Of a DNA stretch of 64,000 nt, positions 11,566 to 22,217 are shown in pieces. Below the pieces are notes generated by a model. The model worked only from the letters and a program-made list of their open reading frames with translations. It had not been told where the DNA came from and searched no databases. Each line of letters opens with the position of its first letter. Position 1 is the stretch's first letter. Source of the DNA: Xiphydria camelus. Its lineage: Eukaryota > Arthropoda > Insecta > Hymenoptera > Xiphydriidae. The position numbers were made by a program, and so were the translations under genes. Location: contig OY783192.1 in the NCBI GenBank assembly GCA_963678675.1, positions 6,458,001 to 6,522,000 on the forward strand, read 5' to 3'.

Positions 11566-14149
11566 TGCAGCTTGCTGCGACATTTCTTCAATTTGAATAA
11601 TAAATCTACCTTCAATCTCTCAATCTCAATCTCTCTCTCTCTCTCTCTCTCAGCGGTCTGGACAGCGTATCCTCAAAACAATGTGTGGGTCTCCTAAAGG
11701 CGTTGGCACGCGAAGGTCGCACTGTAATCTGTTCTATCCACCAGCCTAGCGCCACGTTGTTCGACATGATAGATCATTTGTACGTGATCGCGGAAGGGAA
11801 TTGCGTCTATACAGGTGGCACCCGCAACTTGGTGCCGTTTCTCGCCGGCCTCGATTTGCTTTGTCCGACGTACCATAATCCGGCCGACTTCTGTGAGTCA
11901 ACTTCCTTCAAACTGAATTTAAATCCCAACTCCGTACCTTTCATGTGGGACCTGAAAACCTTGTCGACAGCCCTCCGTCCTATTCGTCGATGTATCTTAC
12001 GTTATCACGCTGGCTTCCTGCTTCGTTGACCATCTCCTTCTCTCATTTATAGTCATGGAAGTATGCAATGGCGATTACGGAAATCACATGCCAGCCTTGA
12101 TAGAGTCCATCGAGAATGGCAAGAACAACTGCTGGCGAGCGCCGGCTTTCGGTGGCTTCACCAAAGTCGAGGAGATGATCGCCGCGGAACTGGCCACTCC
12201 CGTCAGAGCCCCTCAATTACCACTTACGCTCGTTGTACCCACGCAATTAGAGAAGGAAGAGGAAAACGCGAAAGAATACGCGACTGGCTTCTGGCGACAA
12301 CTATGGGTACTGCTCAAGAGGAACGCCATTAAGCTATCCAGAGATAAGGTATCATCCACTTACCATTCGAATGCTCGGCTTTGTTGAAAAAGATCACGAA
12401 AAAGATGCCTCTAAGAGCTTGAGTGTTCAAGTTGAACTGTGAGAAGAATACGTATAATTTTTTAATGTTGCCATTGCATCAGGTACTCACATTTACGAGG
12501 ATAACGATACACATTTTAATCGCACTACTCGTCGGCACACTCTACTTCCGCATCGGTCAGGACGCTGCTTTTGTTCTTGACAATTTCAATCTACTCTTCT
12601 TCAGCATGATGTTCCTCATGTTCAGCGCCTTCCACTCCATTCTCATCGCGTGTAAGCATTTTTTTATACAGTATCGCTGTGATTTCGAGCAATATAGGAT
12701 ATTAAACTTACCAACTCAACAATTGAAGAGTGTAACTTCTAATTAGTCTAAGTGCCAAAAAGCTAAAGTTGGGAAAATCGACAAAAGCAGGTAGATGCTT
12801 CAAAGGAATATAGTGGAGTATGTCTTGCAGATATATGAGTTTTAAGCCTCTACGTATGGCTTTGCATATAGACCCTTTTCAGATGCATTGGGGTTTGCAC
12901 TTACGACCGTTTTCAAGCAAAATATATATTTTTGCAAATATGGCACATAGACTAATTGGAAGTTATACTCTTCAATTACTTATAGACATTACAATCGTCT
13001 TCCGCGAAGTGTGAACGTGATATAACTATAGGAATAATCCCCTGTATAAATGTTCGGTTTTTAAGTATATAAGAAATACATATGTATAGTGCGTTTTTTT
13101 AGGAAAAATTCCAAAGATTCGAATGTTAAATAATTCAGAATAACTCAATGATACGATTGTAGTGCTATGTAAACTTTTTCGAATTAATTAAGTAAGGAGT
13201 TTTGGATAAGAAAAACATAAACCGGCCGTCTGATTATTCGGTGTCGAACGATTAAAGCACTCTTTTCTGATATATTTATCATTCCAAACGTAAAATATGA
13301 TCGCAGATATTAATTCGGTATTTCTTTGGCGTTGCAGTCCCTTCGGAATTACCGGTCATTACACGGGAACACTTCAATCGGTGGTACAAATTACATTCCT
13401 TCTATCTGGCTAATAAGCTGGCCGATTTTCCAGTCCAAATCGCCGCAGCAACCATTTTCACTCTGATAGTTTATTACATGAGTGGCCAGCTTCTGGAACC
13501 AAGACGTTTAGGTCTTTATCTATTTATGTGCATCGTAGTTAGCCTGGTTGCGCAGAGCATTGGGCTTATTTTTGGAATAGCGATGGATGTGAAGGTATAC
13601 GAATATCTCATTTTATTCTCACATTTGAATTGCTATATCATAAAATAGCAAAAATCACGTAAAATTTTTATATTTCTAGAATGGCGTAATTTTTGGACCA
13701 TTTGCCATTCTACCCTTTTTGATATTCAGCGGATTCTTCGTACATCTTAACGATGCTCATCCTTACTTCCAGTGGCTATTCCACACGTCGTTTCTTAAAT
13801 ACGGTTTTGAAGGCGTCATGATGGCGATTTATGGGTAAGCAGGAAAACTTTGAGAGTGGCTTTTTTAAATATAATTTTCCATTAATTGCAATCGGTGAAC
13901 ATCCCCGACTTATTCTTCCACTTCTTTCTCAGATATGACAGACCAAAGATGCAGTGTTCCGAAATATATTGCCACTACATCTCCCCAGAGAATTTTTTAG
14001 CAGCGGTGGACATGAAGAACGCGAGCTACTTGTTCAACATTATCATCCTCATAGGACTTTACGTTATTCTCGATTTTATTGCTTATCTTGCCCTGAGAAT
14101 CAGGCTGAAACAACGCTGGTACAGTTTTTTGTCAGCAGTTTTCGTATAA
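6065..14149 (+). CDS. ABCG-family half-transporter 1 (5' partial)
   Basis: This is an ABC transporter of the G (White) family, ABCG1/4-like: a membrane half-transporter that uses ATP to export lipids, sterols or other small molecules. The substrate is unknown. Exons by GT-AG reading: 6065-6182, 10986-11169, 11340-11485, 11654-11892, 12053-12348, 12483-12651, 13338-13594, 13680-13834, 13933-14149; phases match throughout. The nucleotide-binding domain comes first: Walker [11 protein letters not shown]-loop AYIMQND, signature [16 protein letters not shown], Walker [15 protein letters not shown]-loop CSIHQPS. The transmembrane half follows (hydrophobic segments [41 protein letters not shown]). 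The start is missing; at least one exon with the N-terminus must lie upstream. Introns carry many transposons, the largest being 6183-10985. The product is probably a functional protein, since all ATPase motifs are intact. ABCG 2 lies 8 kb downstream in the same orientation. Confidence 0.88.
8110..8141. repeat. GA microsatellite
   Basis: Short GA-rich run in the first visible intron of ABCG 1. Confidence 0.8.
8836..8921. repeat. Near-perfect hairpin MITE
   Basis: Arms beginning CTGTACCTCAGAGCCAGACT, about 33 nt each with one mismatch, and a short loop. It is inserted into one arm of the surrounding inverted array; the other arm lacks it. Confidence 0.65.
9202..9289. repeat. Hairpin MITE
   Basis: Arms TTAGG.TACAACTTTGCTTTTGCCG and the inverted partner CGGCGGAAGCAAAGTTGTA.TCCTAA flank a loop of about 30 nt. 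Confidence 0.55.
9978..10229. mobile_element. Small non-autonomous element, TIR TGCCCTCCTAAGAAAG
   Basis: Inverted ends TGCCCTCCTAAGAAAGAA and TTCTTTCTTAGGAGGGCA. The interior of about 215 bp has no reading frame. Target duplication is unclear because of flanking TA repeats. Confidence 0.6.
10560..10692. mobile_element. MITE, TIR GGGCCAGTTCCAGAACT
   Basis: Inverted ends GGGCCAGTTCCAGAACT.GGGCTT and AAGCCCAAGTTGTGGAACTGGCCC, 133 bp in all. It lies just upstream of the second visible exon of ABCG 1. Confidence 0.6.
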
Positions 14150-14206
14150 TATGAATGTCACATTATAATGCTCCAATTAATATAGTATTAAACAAACTAT
14201 TTTTAG

Positions 14207-14225
14207 GAGGAGCAGTCGATCTTGA
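14207..14225 (+). other. Possible alternative terminal exon of ABCG 1
   Basis: An internal donor CTG|GTACAG at 14118/14119 could join to an acceptor ATTTTTAG at 14206. This would replace the unspliced tail (YSFLSAVFV) with RSSRS and a TGA stop. Both C-termini are short and cytoplasmic. Transcript data would decide which is used. Confidence 0.35.
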
Positions 14226-15000
14226 GGATTGTCGTACTTCGGCGATATGAGAAAAACTCATTCAGCTACGTGCAGAGAAAAATCTATGCGGAACGTGGGA
14301 TTAGTGAGTTATTTACGGTGATAAATGACTGACATTTCGAGAAGAGTCTTATCGGAGAAATCTAGTCATTGTACAACGTGGCAAGGTATGCTACACAGAT
14401 ATTGTAAAGTTTAGAGGCAATTAGTCGTGCACTCAAATACTCACTCGCATCAATTATTAGTTGGTGCTTGAGGAAGTTCACTTACCATGCTAAGCAAAAA
14501 GCGACTTAAAATTGATTAAAATTACTATTTGAGCGATCGCTTTAATTATTGATCTAAATTGCAACCATCAATTATGTGGTATATGTACACGTATTATTTT
14601 TTCCTCAAAGTTGAGTTAGTCCCATCTTCTAATTGAATCAGACGACTTATAATTATCTCAGAAAAATGCTAGGAGTTTTATCGTCCCGATATGTGTGTAT
14701 GTATATATATATGAAGGGTACAGGGGAATAACAGGCTAACAATAAGTCATTTTTCATCGAAATTGAGATATTGTCACCATTTAGTGGCATTTTTATGTAT
14801 TATATCTTTAAGCTCAATATACCTTCCAGGGCAATGACAGAACAAATCAATAGTTATCCGTTATAAAAGAATACCTGTACAGGAGAAAAGCTAACTAAGA
14901 TTCAAAATAGAAATCCCTCTAGCACAAAACCATTAAAATTGACCTAGCTCATTCTTCCCTGTACCTTCCATATGTGTGTACATCGGGTCTTTGCTTTAAT

Positions 15001-15439
15001 ACACACCAGTGGAGCGGGTTGCATATCGGTTGGCGCCTCCGATCCGCTGCGGTTTCCTGTAATTCGGTGGTAATACCGACAGCCAAGACTCGAACCAAAT
15101 ATAGTTAAAGTTGATGTCAATTCGGGAGATCGAAGCGTCTAACCTCGAAATTATGAATTTAAATGGAATGGAAATTACTCACCATTATTCACAAATTACA
15201 GAGTGGGACATACGGTAGACGTATCAGTCTGAGAAACATCGGTCATTTCAATAGTGGGAAAGTGACAGACGCTCCGATATAGTTTGATAATCGTTTGCAT
15301 TTTATTCGAATAATCAAGGTTTTTCGGACTGATAGTTCCATTTGGTTCGAGTCTTGGCTGTTGGTATTACCACCGAATTACAGGAAACCGCAGAGGATCG
15401 GAGGCGCCAACCGATATGCAACCCGCTCCACTGGTGTGT
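15001..15439. mobile_element. Non-autonomous element with about 100-bp terminal inverted repeats
   Basis: Ends ACACACCAGTGGAGCGGGTT; arms of about 100 bp (15001-15100 and 15340-15439) differ at about two positions. A 34-nt interior segment (15119-15152, TTCGGGAGATCGAAGCGTCT...) recurs inverted at 37271-37306, so this family has at least one relative in the window. No reading frame. Confidence 0.7.
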
Positions 15440-15527
15440 TGCATACCACATACCAGGATAACACACACAAACACACACGCACGCACGCACAGGATGAATA
15501 ATTTAAGATTCAAAATTCGCGTAAAAC

Positions 15528-15637
15528 AACCCTTTGCACTCCTATTTCTTAGGTAACGTAAATTTCAAGTAAAACACTTGAAAGCGTTAGGAGCTGCTGG
15601 TAACAAAATTGAAATATAATTCGGAGTGCAAAGGGTT
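15528..15637. mobile_element. piggyBac-like MITE
   Basis: Inverted ends AACCCTTTGCACTCC and GGAGTGCAAAGGGTT, with TTAA on the right side (15636-15639). Ends of this form are common in insect piggyBac-derived MITEs. The left TTAA is degraded. Confidence 0.55.
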
Positions 15638-17370
15638 AAAGCGACTAGTAGTGGATTACCCGATTGTCTTCCCTCTCTTTCTTTATGGGGTGTCACACGT
15701 CGGTTGGTTGGTAATTTATTATTGGCCACTTTAAGCCACGCAATGGATAATCCTGAATCTTGGGTGATTAATTCTATACATATCTACGAGATAGAGCATC
15801 TACAATACATATGTAGATAGCATCTAACTTATTGGAATATATGTAGGAAGTTTGAACGTACGTGTGTGATGACCAAAAATGTTTATACGTAAAGTTCAAT
15901 CGGAGTTCCTTGTGGAATATTCCTCTCAGGGTGAAACCATAATAATATAATTGGAGAAAGGTAAAATGAGTATTGAGAAAAATGGTACTACAGAGACGTA
16001 TCATTTTAATTTCGAAAGTGAAGTTTCAAAACAGTAATGCATTTGCTGGTACCCTAACATTAATGCAAGTTCGTTTCTACCGAATGAAATTCTCATCAGG
16101 TTGATATTATTTAATTCGTTCCAATTCGTCACAAAAAGAAAATATTATAGATGTGACACGTATACTCGAGCTGTTACGAAATTATTTATAACTTCATAAG
16201 AATTCATTGCAAAGAAGAGACGTTTGCATCGATATTTTTATAACAAAATAATTTCTTTATAATCTCTTAGAGAAAAAAGCTAACAAATAGCTTGTGAAAA
16301 GATATTTCGCAACGTTGATTGTGAAATATTATAATTTCATAACCCAATTTTATGAATCTGATTTGATTCATATGTTTAAAATTGATAATTACTTGTTAGA
16401 AAAAAACAGATGAATAATTATCTCTAAATGGATGCTAAGATAGATTCGAAATATTTATTTCGTGAATCGATATTGATTCAGTGCAGTCTCGCTTCTTATT
16501 CAACTTATTCTGCGCGATGTTATGAATAACCAAATTAATTCGTATCTGTGTTGTCTCTCGATATAGAAATACTTCGTCGTCGCATTTGGATCAGATATCC
16601 GCATTTCTTGGAAATAATATAAGGGTCATTTCTTCACAATGAAAAATATTGAACATAAATAATCTCATGCCTTATTGTCGTTTGACTACTATACTTTATC
16701 GAAACGTGGTAAATATTTAATAACTTTCGTTTCAAACTACTCACAAGTGCCGGAACGTCTCTAAATATTGGCTAAAGATATTGTCGGTAATATTTGTAAC
16801 GTGATTTTTGTACAATTTATCCGTCAACCAGTCAATACATTACATCGACACTTCCGCGTTTATAATTTTCGCAAGTGATACATTAAATTGTTCGGAACTT
16901 TATTTTATATTGAACATCCTGATATCATTTAGTTAAATGTCGTTACTCGATTAAACTACTCTATGTAATTCGAGCTCTGTGCGGATCAAATAGAAAACAA
17001 CTGATACCTATTTCTGATTTATTGTTAGATATGATTATAATATATACCTATATACGGTAGATATTCATTATTTACGTATGTATAATTATATAACAGAGGT
17101 CAAGGCAAAATAGAGGTTTGCAGAAAAATAAATGTAGCACATCTTATCGTCTCAATTGACACGCCGGAGCAATCTGACCTACTTTCTATCCACAAAAATA
17201 CTTTTAATAATCGTTCAGATGTAATAAAATCTATGTGATGTATAAAATTTTTAAAATCGATAATTAACTGTAAACTTTTAATATACGGTGGATATATAGT
17301 ATGACAGATTGTAATTTGTAGAAATTTTCGCATAAAGTTCATTTTTTTACATTTATACTTAACCTATATA

Positions 17371-18247
17371 CAGGGTGACATTTTGAAAACTTGCCACCCC
17401 AATATCTCAGAAAGTTACAGAGATTTTCTAAAAAAGAAAAATACAGTTTTGGCAGTAGAGAGGGGGAACCAAAATGACATAATCGGAGACGCACCCCCTC
17501 CAAAACCCTTAGGGGTAGCCCCCCCAACTTTGTAATCTTAAATAGCAACCCCCCATGTGTGATATAGCGTTGGAAAGCTCTTTAAAAATGCTTTACAACA
17601 ACACCAAATTTTGGTACCTTTCGATGAGTAGTTTTCGCGCAAATCGAGAAGGTAACTGCCAGAAGTAAGTTTTGTCAATTTATTTATTAAAGGTCAATTA
17701 TGTTACAATAAATTTTCGAAGTGATCTCTACTATCTGATCTTACTCCCTGCGATTTCTTCTTATGGGAACATCTGAAATCTGTTGTCTTTCAAACTCAAC
17801 CAAGAAGCATTAACCAACTGAAACAGAGAATTATGCAAGAATATGTCGCAAAATTTCAAGAACAACATTTTAAAAAGTCCGAAAAATCAATGGAAATCGT
17901 TTCGAAAATTTATTGTAACGTAATTGACCTTTAAGAAATAAATTGACAACTTACTTCTAGCAGTTTCTTTCTCGATTTGCGCAAAAACTACTCATCAAAA
18001 GGTACCAAAATTTGGTGTTATTGTAAAGCATTTTCAAAGAGCTTTCCAACGCTGTATCACACATGGGGGGGTTCCTATTATGATTACAAAGTTGGGGGGG
18101 CTACCCCTAAGGGTTTTGGAGGGGGTGAGTCTCCGATTATGTCATTTTGGTTCCCCCTCTCTACTGCCGAAACCGTATTTTCTTTTTTAGAAAATCTCTG
18201 TAACTTTCTGAGATATTGGGGTGGCAAGTTTTCAAAATGTCACCCTG
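17371..18247 (+). mobile_element. Foldback mariner/Tc1-like element with transposase remnant
   Basis: Ends CAGGGTGACATTTTGAAAAC are flanked by TA (17369-17370, 18248-18249). Arms of about 340 bp (17371-17712 and about 17905-18247) are inverted copies. The central 190 bp keeps a frame with the transposase C-terminal signature DLTPCDFFLWEHLKSVVF followed by a Gln/Lys-rich helix. The N-terminal and first catalytic parts are missing. Confidence 0.7.
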
Positions 18248-19699
18248 TATATAATATTAACATATCTAGTATATGACATATCAATACTTAACGTGTAAAG
18301 TAAAAATGTGGCCGATATTGTATCAAGATATCAAAAAATTTAAAGTAAACGAGTGGAAGATGCGCTGATATTATTATGTGTCAGTCTTTATATTGTAAAG
18401 AATTTATATAAACATAACACTGCCAATAATATGATAAAATAATGTAGATGTACTTGCGCGGAGTATACCTGATATCTGATTGGAATGAACGAAACTTTTG
18501 ATTACAAGTGTGATATCGATCGCGTCGTGTACATTAATTGTTCACATTATTTGAATTTAGGGGAGAATAGTACTTACAATTAGTGGGACACGGTATATGC
18601 TGAGACGGACTGTATAGTTCTATCTAAAAATAAGAAATAGATCGTATGTGTACCTACTACTAGTGTAATATGTATCGTTTGAAGATACAAATAAATGTAA
18701 AATCAATGATTATCATTTAAATGATTAAACAACATCTTACGTCATATTCCAGATAGATCAACATATTTTTCTTTATTCATTTCCCCTATCATACGATGTT
18801 GTCTGCAACGTATCTGAAATATGTATTGCAATTCAACGAAAAATCAATATTCGCTTAAATTTTTACATTGCCTCAACGATATTTAAATATTGTAGGAATA
18901 TTGTAGTGCTATGTTCCTGCAACATTAAAATCGATATTTCAGGGATGTCCTTTCAACATACATAATATGTTCTATGGAAATTGCTGTTGTCTTGTAAAGG
19001 TTAGTAAAAGTAATTTATTTACCATTTGTTTTTGCATGTTTCAGTAGCTATGTGATTTCATCTATACTTTCCGTTTTGTTATTCTCATAAATTTAGTCAA
19101 ATAATGTACATATTCTTTTGAAAACTTCCGCTATCGCGTCTATTTTCTCCTTGTCTTTTATATCTACTACACCAGAACTCCTTATATTTCACATATTCGT
19201 CTCCTTTCTTCACCCTTCATATTTCAATGTAGATGAAGGCCTCTTATTCGTCCTTCAGTTACGATATTTCTTAAAAAAAAGTATTTCACAATTCAGGCCA
19301 AGTTAACCCTTCGACTTCGATAAGATCGAAAATGGGTACTTCTCTCTCCATAACGAATTTTTGAACGGCTTACGATTCTTGTGAGTGCGAGTGTGAGCGT
19401 GGTAAATTATTACGACTGCTCGTACTCACAGAATCCGTCGACGTTCACCCCTTAAAATTTACTCATGACTATATTAATTAAGTATTTATAACAGTTCCAT
19501 GTGGAGAATACAGCTGGTTGTTAATTTCAGGTGAAACTGCCTCCGTTAAAATAATGTCTGTAGAATATTCTACGCAAAAATTTGACGTAATAATAATTTT
19601 TATGAATCAGTAGAGTAAACTGATGAAGACCGATAACACTGCTATATGGTTTTAATCTTGCATTTCGGATAAATTATAGGAATTATCTCACCGTTAGTT

Positions 19700-21165
19700 T
19701 TTCAATGGAGGATAGATGCCTTACTGCCGAAGGCGGATAGATGCCTCTATTTCATTAACGACTTGCCATACCGATATTCTTGCAGCACGGAAGATAATGC
19801 AGTATAAAACCTACCGATTATTACTTACTTTTTTTTATTATTATGTACTTTCTGTAAAAAATATTATAGAAAACGTCATTTTCAGACATTTGGCAATGAT
19901 TACTGAAACAAAAAGAAACAAATAGTGGAAGGAATGGCGAAGTCGTCAAATTCGACAAGACAATAATAGTTTTGAAATAAACTTTCAATTATTTCCGCTT
20001 ATCTATTTATTGATAATTGTATTTTTTTATTGTTGTATTTTAGAATATAATATATGGGATATAAGGAACATTCATTATGAAATTTGTTTTTCTTACGTCT
20101 AGAATGAGTTTTTCATCTTATCAGATACCCAGGGCGTCTATCCTCCTCAGCATAGGCACGGATAGATGTCCAAGTTGTGGAATAGATACCAAAAATGGAA
20201 TTTCTTATTTTTTTGATATCTTAGCTTGTTTTATCCAAACTACATTTTACTATTATAGAAATTGTTACAATCTATTAACAACGACAATATACATATACAG
20301 GGTGGACCAGGTTAAACGTCATTTTTTTTATATGTGATAGAACAACAACAAAAAAGTAGACTTTCATAAGAAAATTTTTTTCAAAAATGTTTGCTAACAA
20401 AGATACAGGGTGTCAAAGTTTCGAAAAAAAATTGTTTTCTCATCATAACTTCTAAACTACTTGATCGATTTCCATGAAATTTCGCACACAGGCTAATGTC
20501 GTACAGCTCTAAGTAATAATTAAATAATTTTAAAAAATTCTCCAGTGGCGTAGATACTGGGGGCCGGTACCCCCCTTTCCCTTTCCCAATCTTCGGCGCC
20601 ACTGGATATTTTGCAAAGAAAATGTAATTATTGGATTCCCCGTTTAATTTAAAGAAAAAAATCACCCTTGCAAATTTTTGATTTGTGACTTCGTTTTTGA
20701 GATTTTTTTCTCTAAATTAAACGGGAAATCCAATAATTAAATTTTCTTTCCAAAATATCCAGTGGCGCCGAAGATTGGGAGGGGGAAAGGGGGGTACCGG
20801 CCCCTAGTATCTACGCCACTGGAGAATTTTAAAAAATTATTTAATTATTACTTAGAGCTGTTCTACATTAGCCTGTGTGCGAAATTTCATGGAAATCGAT
20901 CAAGTAGTTTAGAAGTTATGATGAGAAAACCATTTTTTTTTCGAAACTTTGACACCCTGTATCTTTGTTAGCAAACATTTTTGAAAAAAATTTTCTTAAC
21001 AAAGTCTACTTTTTTGTTGTTGTTCTATCACATATCAAAAAAAATGACGTTTAACCTGGTCCACCCTGTATATTCATATATTATATATACTCATATTCTA
21101 ATGACAAGGTATTTTGTCGTATAATTTGTAATCATTAAATAGTACATCTATTCCACTTTTACTTT
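19700..21165 (+). repeat. Dispersed repeat family A, copy 2 (interrupted)
   Basis: Homologous to 700-1395 with the same order of landmarks. It is split by the foldback element at 20298-21068; the homology resumes with the TCTAATGACAAGGTATTTTG region and ends at CATCTATTCC. This gives a relative age: repeat A is older than the foldback insertion. Confidence 0.6.
20298..21068. mobile_element. Giant foldback element, TIR CAGGGTGGACCAGGTTAAAC
   Basis: Two arms of about 350 bp (20298-20660 and about 20710-21068) are inverted copies around a 45-bp spacer. Each flank carries TA, the mariner/Tc1-type duplication. No open frame. A transcript through it would form a long double-stranded hairpin. Confidence 0.75.
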
Positions 21166-22217
21166 ATATCGAATGTTTGAGAAGAGCATTTATCAATTTA
21201 GGTTTTCATTCCTAACATTTGTAATTGCATTAAAAAGAAGTGCAATGAGTTCGTCGAAAAATGAAATCGTCATATAACAAACGTCGTATTCCATATATCC
21301 TACTACACTCATATTCGATCAGACTGGAGTAAGAGTATAAAGTTAACGAAAATTCAAATTCTAATACAAAACTCGATTGAGCACCAGTCACCAAGTATCT
21401 TAATTCCCTCCGCGGTCGTGTGTTGTGCGTCTTTATATACATCATATATATACACGTCACCACACGCTCAAGCGCAATGTTGCAATGATCTCAACTACGC
21501 CGAAGCGAAACGCAACATGATACGAATTTTTAATATATACAAGCAAGGAACGCCTCTCTTCCTATCGTTGACCAAATAAAAGGCAGATTAGCGGAATCTT
21601 TAAAGTCAGCAGCGTCCAGTCTAAAGGCCGCGCCCCACCAGTGTTAAAGATCGCTCGTTGGAAAGTTGCTCTAGCAAGTATCAGTAACCATGCAGTTATT
21701 AAGCTTCATTTGTACCAGTATCACGCGTTGACCAGTGCTTGAATCGAGAGAGCACAAGTGCGTGGGACGTCACGATATTTGTGCGGAGAACGCTTTGTGC
21801 CACGATCTTTCTTATTGCTAGTGGAAAGGGAACGAGTACCTCGTCGAGCACTTTTGTGCTTCCCGGTTTAGTGCTCCGTTAATTCGACATCAACCGACCG
21901 ATAAATCGGCATACTAGAATGAACATGCAGTCATAATCAGACGTATAATCAGTGTCGACAGTGAAAACGAATCAATTGTAAATCGCGATAGAAAACGCGC
22001 GATATCGTGAGCATCGACGACGATAAAAGCGCCGCGACAGAGCACCATGTGATACCGATAAAGGTTCTTTATTCAGAAAGACTATGATAGACTCGATAGC
22101 GCGCTGCATTGGCGTAAACGTATGTCGAATGCGTTTTTGTGGCGTAATATTCCTTATACATAATCGCGTAACTCGCCGAATTAAGAAAACTGCACTTAAT
22201 TATCTCCTGGATAAAGC

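Larger units (their letters stand above)
14226..22217. other. Intergenic interval between the two ABCG genes
   Basis: No further gene was recognised. It holds the inverted-repeat elements and dispersed repeat annotated separately. The last 700 bp (about 21500-22217) is richer in CG dinucleotides and probably contains the promoter and 5' UTR of ABCG 2; no precise start site can be called. Confidence 0.5.

Noticed and set aside
15345..15365. tRNA B-box-like GGTTCGAGTCTTG, suggesting a tRNA or SINE
   Set aside because: It lies inside the terminal inverted repeat of a DNA element, appears in both arms, and has no matching A box or cloverleaf.
19300..19462. Possible piggyBac-like element between GTTAACCCTTCGAC and CCCCTTAA
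   Set aside because: The candidate inverted ends match too poorly to call.
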